64,000 nucleotides of DNA from an uncultured Bacillota bacterium (GTDB lineage: Bacteria; Bacillota_I; Bacilli_A; Erysipelotrichales; Coprobacillaceae), in the NCBI GenBank assembly GCA_949290865.1, contig CASETM010000023.1, positions 1 to 64,000 on the forward strand, written 5' to 3'. The notes beneath the pieces are model-generated. The model saw only the letters and a list, made by a program, of their open reading frames with translations. It was not told the origin of the DNA and ran no database searches. The first letter of the stretch is position 1, and each line of letters begins with the position of its first letter. Shown here piece by piece: positions 45,018 through 52,877 of this stretch. Made by a program: the position numbers and the translations under genes.

Positions 45018-45118
45018 ATGCTGATTTTGAAATATTTAAAATGATACCAATTTCAATAAAAGTCATGATGATTGATGTTCCTCCATAAGACATCAAGGGT
45101 AAAGTCACACCTGTAACA
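45016..45118 (-). pseudogene. spoVE: 3' fragment of ftsW/spoVE, cut off by the element
   Basis: Read on the minus strand this stretch encodes VTGVTLPLMSYGGTSIIMTF, then IEIGIILNISKSA and a TAA at 45016. This is the conserved last membrane segment of FtsW/SpoVE lipid II polymerases (the SYGGTS motif is a hallmark). It has no start codon. The rest of the gene lies 6.6 kb away at 51742-52722. The 11-base repeat TGTTACAGGTG at its edge (45108-45118) encodes the VTG and is shared with the other fragment. Confidence 0.95.
45108..45118 (-). other. Attachment site core, distal copy
   Basis: TGTTACAGGTG on the minus strand, identical to 51751-51741. It is the boundary between the element and the 3' fragment of ftsW/spoVE. 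Confidence 0.88.
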
Positions 45119-45137
45119 TTTCCATTGCGATGATTAT

Positions 45138-46718
45138 TTATTCAGTTAAATAGTTTGAAAAGTCAACCTTAAAATAAATATCTACAGTTTTGTTTTCACT
45201 TATGTCTATTCTATCAATAACCTGATATAAAAATTCATGTGTTATATATTGAGATTTTAGAAATTCTCTAAGTCGCTGTTGATATTTTTTTTGTACACAA
45301 TCATTAGTTTTCATGACAATTGCTTTTTTTAAACCTTTTATCTCTTTTAATAATATTTTGATATCATTATCATATTTTGATGCCAGCAATTGGTATTGCT
45401 GCAACGAAATGATATCATTAAGTCTATCTTCATACAGTTTTAAAATGAGATTATTTTTTTTATTATATTCCTTTTTCAACTCCTTAATTTTATCCTGATT
45501 TTTTTTCAGATTCTGATCATTAAATCTGAAAAAAGATGCCATTAACTTATCAACAGTTCTATCTTCTGTCATCTTTTCACCAATTTTTAAAAAAAAATCT
45601 CTCATATCCTGTTCAAGCTGATCATAATTAAAATGATGGGCTGTACATAATTTATATTTGCTATATTTCTGGTAATAATTACAATGTCCATAGTGAGACG
45701 TCTTAGTTTTATATTTTTTTTCACTAATAGAGATTGCATGACCACATTCTTTACAGAATAATAATCCCTGTAATAAATATTTTTTATCTTTTTTTGCGGA
45801 GTATTTTTTTGTTTTCTTTAATGCTATTTGTACTTTGTCAAACAATTCCTGACTGATTAATGGCTGATGTGTATTTTTCACTATGATCCATTGATCTTCA
45901 GGCAATTCTACCAGTTTTTTTGAATGATAACTCAATTTTTTCCATCTTCCTTGAACCATATGTCCTAAATAAATCTGATCAGTTAAGATGCTTTTCACTG
46001 TTTGAGCACGCCATATTCCTCGTCCTTGATTTTCATTCTTCAATAAAACATGAGATCGATTTTCATTTTTATAGACAGAAGGGATTGGATATCCACATGA
46101 TGTTAATTTCTGAGCGATTTTCCCTGTTCCCAACCCTACACTAGCCCATTCAAACATCTGGATGATATGAGAAGAAACCATAGGATCAGGGATAAGCTGT
46201 TTTGGATTTTGAGGATTTTTCATATATCCATATTTCGCAAAAGAACCAATATAATCCCCTTTTTTTCTTTTTGCATCCAAACTGCTCCGTATTTTCTTTG
46301 AAGTGTCTCTCAAATATAAATCATTAACACTTAAGCGTATTCCCAACATCGCGTCACCAACATTCGAATCATAACCATCATTTACTGCAATAAAACGAAC
46401 TTGTCTGGCCAAAAAATAATCTTCAATATATGTTCCTGTTTTATACAATTCACGCCCTAAGCGAGATAAATCCTTAACAATAACGCAATCAATATATCCT
46501 TTTTCAATATCATTAATAAGATCCTCAAACCCTGGTCGATTAAAATTTGACCCTGTATACCCATCATCACAATAATGCCTGATTATCTTCATTTGATGAA
46601 AAGAAGCAAAAGATTCAATGATCATTTTCTGACTTTCGATAGAGGAACTTTCATCATTCCGATTATCTTCTTTTGATAATCTTTCATACGCTCCAACACG
46701 ATATTCAGATTTCATCAT
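45138..46718 (-). CDS. Large serine recombinase (site-specific integrase/excisionase)
   Basis: A 526-aa large serine recombinase, expected to integrate and excise the element. The N-terminal resolvase domain has the nucleophile in YERLSKED, then VKDLSRLGR and the catalytic-domain arginines. The recombinase domain follows (GTGKIAQKLTSCGYP), then the zinc ribbon (CKECGHAISI... with HxC and C further on) and a long coiled coil from about residue 405 that normally controls directionality. The frame is intact. The start is at the ATG at 46718 (or the next ATG); a GTG at 46730 is possible. Its 3' end is 20 bases from the attachment core, the usual place for an integrase. Confidence 0.95.
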   Translation of the reverse strand: MMKSEYRVGAYERLSKEDNRNDESSSIESQKMIIESFASFHQMKIIRHYCDDGYTGSNFNRPGFEDLINDIEKGYIDCVIVKDLSRLGRELYKTGTYIEDYFLARQVRFIAVNDGYDSNVGDAMLGIRLSVNDLYLRDTSKKIRSSLDAKRKKGDYIGSFAKYGYMKNPQNPKQLIPDPMVSSHIIQMFEWASVGLGTGKIAQKLTSCGYPIPSVYKNENRSHVLLKNENQGRGIWRAQTVKSILTDQIYLGHMVQGRWKKLSYHSKKLVELPEDQWIIVKNTHQPLISQELFDKVQIALKKTKKYSAKKDKKYLLQGLLFCKECGHAISISEKKYKTKTSHYGHCNYYQKYSKYKLCTAHHFNYDQLEQDMRDFFLKIGEKMTEDRTVDKLMASFFRFNDQNLKKNQDKIKELKKEYNKKNNLILKLYEDRLNDIISLQQYQLLASKYDNDIKILLKEIKGLKKAIVMKTNDCVQKKYQQRLREFLKSQYITHEFLYQVIDRIDISENKTVDIYFKVDFSNYLTE

Positions 46719-46833
46719 AGTCACTCTCACTCATGTTTTTTAGATATCTAATAAAATGCATTTTTAATATTTCTTCAAAACTATCTTTTGTATTCACAAA
46801 ATGATAATTATAATTTAAAAAATTTTTTTTCAT
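46705..46833 (-). CDS. 42-aa protein overlapping the recombinase start
   Basis: MKKNFLNYNYHFVNTKDSFEE begins after GGGAGGCAAAGA, a strong ribosome binding site, and ends DYDEI at a TGA 14 bases inside the recombinase gene. The recombinase has a weaker site of its own inside this frame, so the two are probably translationally coupled. Small proteins next to large serine recombinases can be recombination directionality factors, but that is only a positional argument. No family is recognised. Confidence 0.7.
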   Translation of the reverse strand: MKKNFLNYNYHFVNTKDSFEEILKMHFIRYLKNMSESDYDEI

Positions 46834-46920
46834 TCTTTGCCTCCCTTATTTTTAGCTTATTAATCACTCTAAAAAAAAGAACAAATTAGCTATCAAAACA
46901 TTCAATTCTATAATTACTCA

Positions 46921-47011
46921 TATGTCGCATCAGACATAACCATTTTTTCATTAAAGATTATTTAGCCATTTGTTATCTGATATTGAAAAGTATAAAATAT
47001 TTTTTTATAAT
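46921..47011 (+). promoter_or_regulatory. Promoter of the AraC gene and upstream inverted repeat
   Basis: TTGAAA (46983-46988) and TATAAT (47006-47011) are 17 bases apart, a textbook sigma-A promoter 45 bases before the araC-like start. Upstream is TATGTC-GCATCA-GACATA (46921-46938), a perfect 6-base-arm inverted repeat lying between the divergent recombinase and AraC genes. Confidence 0.75.
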
Positions 47012-47055
47012 AAAACAAAGTTGTTTATCTAAAAAATGAAAAAGAGGAAAAAATA

Positions 47056-47889
47056 ATGTTTAGGTACGAAAAAATCAGGCATGACGACAACTTACCAATA
47101 AAACTCCACGACTTTTTCTTTGACAACTATCCAAGCAAAGGAATAAGCAAGCATTGGCATCGTAGTCTAGAAATACTGGTGCCATTATATGGTCATATTG
47201 ATTTGTGGATCAATGGAGAAATAAAAACTACACATGCTGGAAAAATATATATAATCAATTCCGAAGAAATTCACGAAATCATCCCTCACTACACAGAAAA
47301 ATACTATAAAGGATATGCTTTACAAATTGATTTCGATTATCTTAAACTTTGCTGTCCAGATATTGATAAAAAATATTTCAGACAACCCGACGCACTAAAT
47401 AATCAACTCATTTTAGGAAAAGTATTAGACATCATCCGTTACTATGACAACCCAAATAAATATAATCATATCCGTATCATCAGTCATTTGCAAATGTTAA
47501 TATTTTTATTATTAAACCATCTAAGCTACAATAAAGATAATTCATTAGAATTAAAAACAAATAAAAACAAAGAAAGAATCATCAAAATACTTCATTATAT
47601 CGACGAAAATTATGCTGAAAATTTATCAGGGTCACGAATCAGCAAAACTTTCTATCTTTCCGAAGGTTATCTGTATAAGTTATTTAAAGAAAACCTAAAT
47701 ATCACCTTAAAACAATATATTAATATTGTACGCATAAACCATGCAAAAGAAGATCTGGTAAATACCGCTTACCCAATAATTGATATTGCTATTGATAATG
47801 GTTTCGCAAATGTCAAATCGTTTAATCATATTTTTAAAGAACAAATAGGTTTAACTCCTAAACAATACCGTGAAAAAATGAAAAAATAA
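47056..47889 (+). CDS. AraC-family transcriptional regulator
   Basis: A 277-aa regulator. The N-terminal cupin domain with KHWHRSLEILVPLYGHIDLW senses a small effector, probably a sugar or plant/mucin-derived compound. The C-terminal double helix-turn-helix (about residues 175-275) includes AENLSGSRISKTFYLSEGYLYKLFK and ends IGLTPKQYREKMKK. GAGGAAAAAATA precedes the ATG. It is the only regulator in the element, and the esterase is the only likely target gene; direct repeats upstream of the esterase (51613-51628 and 51666-51681) could be its sites. Confidence 0.92.
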   Translation: MFRYEKIRHDDNLPIKLHDFFFDNYPSKGISKHWHRSLEILVPLYGHIDLWINGEIKTTHAGKIYIINSEEIHEIIPHYTEKYYKGYALQIDFDYLKLCCPDIDKKYFRQPDALNNQLILGKVLDIIRYYDNPNKYNHIRIISHLQMLIFLLLNHLSYNKDNSLELKTNKNKERIIKILHYIDENYAENLSGSRISKTFYLSEGYLYKLFKENLNITLKQYINIVRINHAKEDLVNTAYPIIDIAIDNGFANVKSFNHIFKEQIGLTPKQYREKMKK

Positions 47890-48740
47890 ATATTAAATTT
47901 CCTGTTCTTAAATTAAACACTAAAATTAGAATCTATTATTGCTCACTAAAAATATTCACAAGTCTCCTCGATTATAAATTTATATTCGAAAAATAATATA
48001 CTATAAATCATAAATTCGAATAACTTTCTTAATATTTCTAATTTACATATATCATTCTAAAAAATAAAATATAAAAAAGAGCTATAACAAAATAAAGTAA
48101 TTACAACTTTTTCAAATACAAAAAGGCAAGCAGAACTCATCACATTCAGGCCTGTCTTTTTTGTATAAACAGGTTATGAAATCCACTGTAATTAAATAAC
48201 CTAATTACACAAAAAAGTGTTATTCATCTCAACTTATTTTACCATTGGATTTTTTATTATTTATAGATTAAAATATAATTCAGTATTTTCCTGCATAATA
48301 AAAAAAAGGAGAGCAACATTAAAGAACGTCATCCATATAATTTCAAAATCGTGTACAAAATCGTTGCCTTTTCATATATGAATATGAACTTCTCATTAAG
48401 AACTATGACCAATGCCTATAAAAATAATATCCGCTATCAGGTCCTATCCGCTAATCCAACTCGATTGTATAAAACTTTTTGTACATCCATGAAATATAGA
48501 ATCAGAGATAATATTTCCATGCTTTTTAGCATATATTTGAAGTGCTCAAAAAAGAACTAGATTCAGATACTTCAATAGCCTTTGTTAAGGAAGCAAAATT
48601 CAGACCATTGTCAATAGATATACTATCGCATGTCACAAAGCTGTATGCAAACATCTGGATAAACTACATAATAAAATTAACAGATTGCTTTGACTCATGA
48701 TACTGTCGTATATAACTTAAGCAGGCTGGTTATCTTTTTC
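47890..48740 (+). other. AT-rich stretch in the element with gene relics
   Basis: No intact gene is supported. An AAAGGAG motif at 48305 is followed by a frame without a normal start: IKERHPYNFKIVYKIVAFSY runs on to a stop at 48560. In another frame HIFEVLKKELDSDTSIAFVK continues to about 48700. Both read like protein and together suggest one gene broken by a frameshift and with its start lost, but I cannot name it. A weak hairpin with a T-run at about 48117-48165 may terminate the araC-like gene. Confidence 0.45.
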
Positions 48741-48770
48741 ATAAAAAAAGAAGAAGAGACTGTCTCTTCA
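48741..48770 (-). terminator. Terminator of the esterase gene
   Basis: GAAGAGAC-A-GTCTCTTC followed by TTCTTTTTTT on the minus strand. A second, longer pairing of AGAGACTGT with ACAGTCTCT (to about 48805) can form an alternative stem. Confidence 0.85.
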
Positions 48771-48828
48771 AAAATAGAAATTAATCTTTTTCGTTACAGT
48801 CTCTTATATGTATTAAGTACGTTTTAAA

Positions 48829-51552
48829 TTAATAGTATCTTCTCTTCACTGCTGTGAAAGTAGTTGCAGATAATACCATCATAATTCCTAATCCTAACCA
48901 CGCAGTATCATCACCAGTTTTTACAGATGTTACAGGTTTAGAAGGATTTTGAGTTGCTGAATTATTATCTGAAGCAGTATCATTAGCAGTTTTTACTTGC
49001 TTAGCCAACCATTCCCAAGCATTTAATTGTCCATCATAACATTCATTGTTATCAAAATAGATCCATGACCAATGTCCATTATATTGATATGGTTCTCCAT
49101 TAGAAGTAAATCTACCAGTTGTATCATGTACATCTTCAAATGCTGAAACATGGACATTTTTTGCTCCTGCAGCTAATAGACGTTTTACAGTTGGTTCAAC
49201 ACATAATGTTGGATCGACTGTTCCATCATTTTTAGCATACGTGAACCAGATTGGTAAATCTTTAATAGATTCAATCTGTTCATCAGTAATATACTGATCC
49301 TGATAAGCTTCGCAAATCGGGAAGGCTGCTGCAAAATAATCTGGATATGTCAGAATCATTTCCATTGTCATATATCCACCGTTTGAACATCCACCAATGA
49401 TCACTCTATTTGGATCAATATCAGGATTATTCTTTACATAAGCATCAATCATTTCCATTAAACTTTCTGTATAGCATGAACCTTTGTCACCATTTTGATA
49501 AGCTCCAGTTCCATCATCCATCCACATAGTTGGTGCTTGTGGAACCAATACATATGCGTCATCAAACAATTTCTGGAAATCATTGCTTACCAAAGCAGTT
49601 ACTTCATTTCCTAACAGATCAATATATGAGTCATTTTCTCCTTTGTTAGTACCTTCACCAGCACCATGTAACCAGATAACCAAAGCATGTTTATCATTAT
49701 CTTTTGCAGGTCTATAATCCGCATAATTATAAAGCGTTCCATCTTTTGCAGTATAAGTCTGATTAATATCAAAGATGCCATCTACCTGTGGAACAATTTT
49801 TTCATCACCAGCAACGTCAATAGTTTCTTTAATATTGACACTTGTTATCTGCTGTCCTTCAGAAGTAACAACTGCATTATCTGCTAAACTGATATACAGT
49901 TTATAAGGATCGCACCAACTGTTAAATCCAGTGCTTAAACTGTAAATGAATGGTGATCCCGTATTTGGATCAACTTCCATTTCAATAGTTACATATTTTG
50001 ATGAAGTAGTGACTTCATTACCATTTTCATCAGAAGCATAAATATTTGTCACAGTACGTGCAGCTTTTGCTAATCCAACTGCACCAGTGTTCCAGTCAAC
50101 TGTGGCTTCTTTTTCTTCTACAACAGTGAAATCATTAGCATCCAATGAAGCAGCATCAATTAGTTTATCCATAGAAATAATTGTCTTTGAAACTGCTGGT
50201 CCCCAGTCATCACCAATAATATAGGCTTTTTGTGTACCAGAAACAACATTATTATCTAATCTCGTCTGTACAGACATCCATTGCCATAAGTTTGCTCCAT
50301 TGGTATCAACACATTGATCATTATAGAAATATGTCCATGACCAGTGTCCATCATAAGTATATGGTTTACCAGTATCTACTGTAGTCAACTGATTATTATC
50401 ATCTAAGAAAAATCTTCCTGTTGTATCATGAACATCACTGAAATATGATTCATGAACTTCTGCTCCAGCTTCTTTCAATCTTTGTGCCAATGGTTTACTT
50501 GTTTTTAATGGATCACAAGTTGTATCATTTTCTGAATGAATAAACCAGATTGGTACATTTTTAATTGATTCAATCATTTCATCACTAACACTGGCACTTT
50601 GTGTTGCTGGACAGATTGGATATGCTGCAGCATAAAGTTCTGGATGCTGGAACAGCATTGTCATTGTCATTGCTCCACCAGCTGAACATCCCCCAACAAT
50701 CACTTTATTTGAATCAATATCAGGATTTTCTTTTAATATTTTTAAAATCAGCTGATAAATCGTTTCAGCACTTGCTTCTGAAGAAACTCCTGACCTTCTT
50801 TGTGGAACCAGTACATAAGCACCACTCATTGCTTCTTGAAAATCAGTATCAACTAATGCAGTTACTTTATTTCCTAATAAATCAATTTGAACATCAGTTC
50901 CAGTTTCTCCAATACCATGATTCCAAATAACTAAAGCATTTGTTTTATCATCTTTTTCTGGAGAATACAGTGCATATGAAACAGCTGCACTATCATATGT
51001 AAATTCACCTTTAACAAATCCATCCAGCTGTGGACAGATTTTTCCATCACCGGCAACATCAATAACCGATTCAACATCTAACTGTGTAATATCATTACCT
51101 TCAGATGTCAATGTTGCTCCATTAACAAGACTTACATCTAATTCATAAGGGTTAGCCCAATTATTAACCCATTTAGCTCCATCCCAAACAATTGGATTAC
51201 CTTCAACAGGAGAAATTGTCATTTCAATTGTTACATATTGAGAATTTTCTTTTATTTCATTCCCATTTTCATCAGATACATAAGCATCAATTATGTTTCT
51301 ATCACTTGAATTTTTGTTGTCTAATGTTTGAACAACCTTAAAATCAGTTTTATCAACCGAATCAGCATCGATAACCTGATCAAGATTTAAAATTGTTTTA
51401 GAAACACCTGGCCCCCAGTCATCACCAACTACATATGCTTTCTGCGTCCCAGTTGCTGTGATTCCAGCAGCATATGCAGGCGTAACAGTTAGTCCAAAAA
51501 CCATCATTGCGCTTACAAACGTACTTAATACTTTTCGCGTTTTCATAACCAC
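48829..51552 (-). CDS. Secreted, sortase-type anchored tandem esterase (907 aa)
   Basis: A large extracellular protein. After a signal peptide (ending TPAYAAG) come two homologous halves of about 430 residues. Each has an N-terminal beta domain (starting TGTQKAYVVGDDWGPGVSKT and SGTQKAYIIGDDWGPAVSKT) and an alpha/beta-hydrolase domain with LVIWNHGIGETG / LVIWLHGAGEGT, the nucleophile motif GGCSAGG (about residue 288) or GGCSNGG (about 723), and a His in DVHDTTGRF. This layout is that of peptidase S9/PHB-depolymerase-like carbohydrate esterases (feruloyl or acetyl esterases); substrate unknown. The C-terminus SVKTGDDTA-membrane segment-KRRYY is a sortase-like anchor. A GTG start at 51552 fits AGGAGG at nine bases; the ATG two codons later is alternative. 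Confidence 0.88.
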   Translation of the reverse strand: MVMKTRKVLSTFVSAMMVFGLTVTPAYAAGITATGTQKAYVVGDDWGPGVSKTILNLDQVIDADSVDKTDFKVVQTLDNKNSSDRNIIDAYVSDENGNEIKENSQYVTIEMTISPVEGNPIVWDGAKWVNNWANPYELDVSLVNGATLTSEGNDITQLDVESVIDVAGDGKICPQLDGFVKGEFTYDSAAVSYALYSPEKDDKTNALVIWNHGIGETGTDVQIDLLGNKVTALVDTDFQEAMSGAYVLVPQRRSGVSSEASAETIYQLILKILKENPDIDSNKVIVGGCSAGGAMTMTMLFQHPELYAAAYPICPATQSASVSDEMIESIKNVPIWFIHSENDTTCDPLKTSKPLAQRLKEAGAEVHESYFSDVHDTTGRFFLDDNNQLTTVDTGKPYTYDGHWSWTYFYNDQCVDTNGANLWQWMSVQTRLDNNVVSGTQKAYIIGDDWGPAVSKTIISMDKLIDAASLDANDFTVVEEKEATVDWNTGAVGLAKAARTVTNIYASDENGNEVTTSSKYVTIEMEVDPNTGSPFIYSLSTGFNSWCDPYKLYISLADNAVVTSEGQQITSVNIKETIDVAGDEKIVPQVDGIFDINQTYTAKDGTLYNYADYRPAKDNDKHALVIWLHGAGEGTNKGENDSYIDLLGNEVTALVSNDFQKLFDDAYVLVPQAPTMWMDDGTGAYQNGDKGSCYTESLMEMIDAYVKNNPDIDPNRVIIGGCSNGGYMTMEMILTYPDYFAAAFPICEAYQDQYITDEQIESIKDLPIWFTYAKNDGTVDPTLCVEPTVKRLLAAGAKNVHVSAFEDVHDTTGRFTSNGEPYQYNGHWSWIYFDNNECYDGQLNAWEWLAKQVKTANDTASDNNSATQNPSKPVTSVKTGDDTAWLGLGIMMVLSATTFTAVKRRYY

Positions 51553-51585
51553 TTGTTTTTGCCTCCTTTTTTATATTCTATAAAA

Positions 51586-51681
51586 ATTATAATAAGTAAA
51601 GCGCTTTCATGCGTGCTATTTACTCATGAAAAAAGGGCAATTTTCTCATCTTTTCACATTTTTATGTGCTATTTCCCCATG
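51586..51681 (-). promoter_or_regulatory. Esterase promoter with cre-like site and direct repeats
   Basis: A TATAAT box (51591-51586) lacks a good -35 box. A cre-like palindrome TGAAAGCGCTTTAC (51609-51596) lies just upstream, fitting CcpA repression. Farther up are two direct repeats on the plus strand, GTGCTATTTACTCATG (51613-51628) and GTGCTATTTCCCCATG (51666-51681), 14 of 16 bases alike. They are good candidates for AraC-type activator sites. The whole resembles an inducible, glucose-repressed promoter. Confidence 0.7.
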
Positions 51682-51705
51682 TGTGTGTATCTTTAATAAG
51701 CATTA

Positions 51706-52722
51706 TTAATTTATTTTACGTATTCGCATCATCATCGTTTCACCTGTAACAGGAAACAAACCCACTACGACCCCCAAATTAATCAAGGTTTGAATACCGA
51801 TTACAGAAACAATGCCAATGATCATAAAACTCCCAAAAATATCATCGATTTTTTTTGATAGATTTAAACAGTGAATAAACAATGATGCATATAAAAGAAT
51901 TAATAAAACTCCTCCTATCAGACCAAATTCTTCCAGATAAATCGCAAAAATAAAATCTGTCTGCGGTTCTGGCAAGTAAAAGTGTTTTTGAATACTGTTA
52001 TCAAAACCCACACCCAATAATCCCCCTGGAGCAATCGCATACAATGACTGGATCATCTGAAATCCCGAACCTAAAGGATCCTGAAAAGGATCAAGAAATG
52101 CAAGAATCCTTTTCATACGATAGCTTGCTGTCAGAATCATCATCACAATTCCACCGATTCCAATACCTCCTAAAATCATAAAATAGCGAAATGGAAAAGG
52201 TGTCACAATTATCATCACAACAACGGCACAACACATAACAACACCGCTGCCAAAATCAGGCTGCAACATGATCATGATAAATCCTAAAAGTGTTACCAGC
52301 AATGGTTTGATACAGCTTTTTAGCTTTTTCATCTGATGATAATGATGACTTATATAGTCGCTGACATAAATAATCAAAGCAATCTTAAAAATTTCTGATG
52401 GCTGTAAAGCGAACAGCCCCAGATTGAACCAGCTTCGTGATCCTCCTCTAACTACTCCTATTCCTGGAATCAGTACCAGAATCATTAGAAAAAAAGAAAA
52501 AAGCAGAATCTTAACACAATGTCTTTGATAAAGATGATAATCGATCTTCGCAAAAACTGCCATGCACAGAAGACCGATAGTCACAAAAATCATCTGTCGT
52601 TTAATAAAATAATAACTGTCATCAAATCTATACTGGGCCCAGATATGTGAAGCACTATAAACCATCATCAGACCTATGCCAGTTATCGATAAAACCATGA
52701 ATAATATTCTCTTATTTTTCAT
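51706..52722 (-). pseudogene. spoVE: FtsW/SpoVE lipid II polymerase, 5' part, truncated by the element
   Basis: A SEDS-family glycosyltransferase that polymerises lipid II at the septum or spore cortex. Intact hallmarks: YSASHIWA near the start, GIGVVRGGSRSWFNLG, QPSEIFKIALI and LPEPQTDFIFAIYLEEFG. After GLFPVTG (codon 327) the frame leaves native sequence and ends ETMMMRIRKIN, eleven codons supplied by the element. The final membrane segment with SYGGTS is missing here and lies at 45016-45118. The locus between murD and murG is where Bacillus has spoVE, so a sporulation-specific role is possible; it could instead be the vegetative ftsW. Start at the ATG at 52722 after GAGGGTGATAAAG. Confidence 0.93.
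51741..51751 (-). other. Attachment site core, proximal copy
   Basis: TGTTACAGGTG on the minus strand, identical to 45118-45108. It encodes VTG in the 5' part of ftsW/spoVE. Confidence 0.88.
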
Positions 52723-52877
52723 CTTTATCACCCTCTTAAATATATTCATTCTGTTTTAAAAAATACCAGACAGAAAAAAAAGGATTTTCTATATACTAAA
52801 AAGATATAACATATTTTGAAAAATATTTTTTAAATTATCTCTTTATGATATATAATTATAATAGCGGAGGTAAAGAG

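Larger units (their letters stand above)
45119..51751. mobile_element. 6.6 kb serine-recombinase element inserted in ftsW/spoVE
   Basis: The element is bounded by the 11-base direct repeat TGTTACAGGTG (45108-45118 and 51741-51751) and splits ftsW/spoVE. Contents in order: large serine recombinase 20 bases from one end, an overlapping 42-aa protein, an AraC regulator, about 0.9 kb of AT-rich relic sequence, and a 907-aa secreted esterase. There are no phage structural, replication or conjugation genes, so it is a small integrative element or a decayed larger one. Precise recombination between the repeats leaves a continuous 357-codon ftsW/spoVE. Confidence 0.9.

Noticed and set aside
48351-48560. 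69-codon plus-strand frame beginning with GTG
   Set aside because: The frame is open upstream of the GTG and the only ribosome-binding-like motif is 45 bases away before an ATT; more likely a relic than an active gene.
45119-51751. Element as a prophage or conjugative transposon
   Set aside because: No capsid, tail, lysis, replication, relaxase or type IV secretion genes are visible; only recombinase, small protein, AraC regulator and esterase.
51706-52722. Truncated FtsW as a natural short variant
   Set aside because: The exact missing C-terminus with its terminator is found at 45.0-45.1 kb next to the same 11-base repeat, so truncation is due to insertion.
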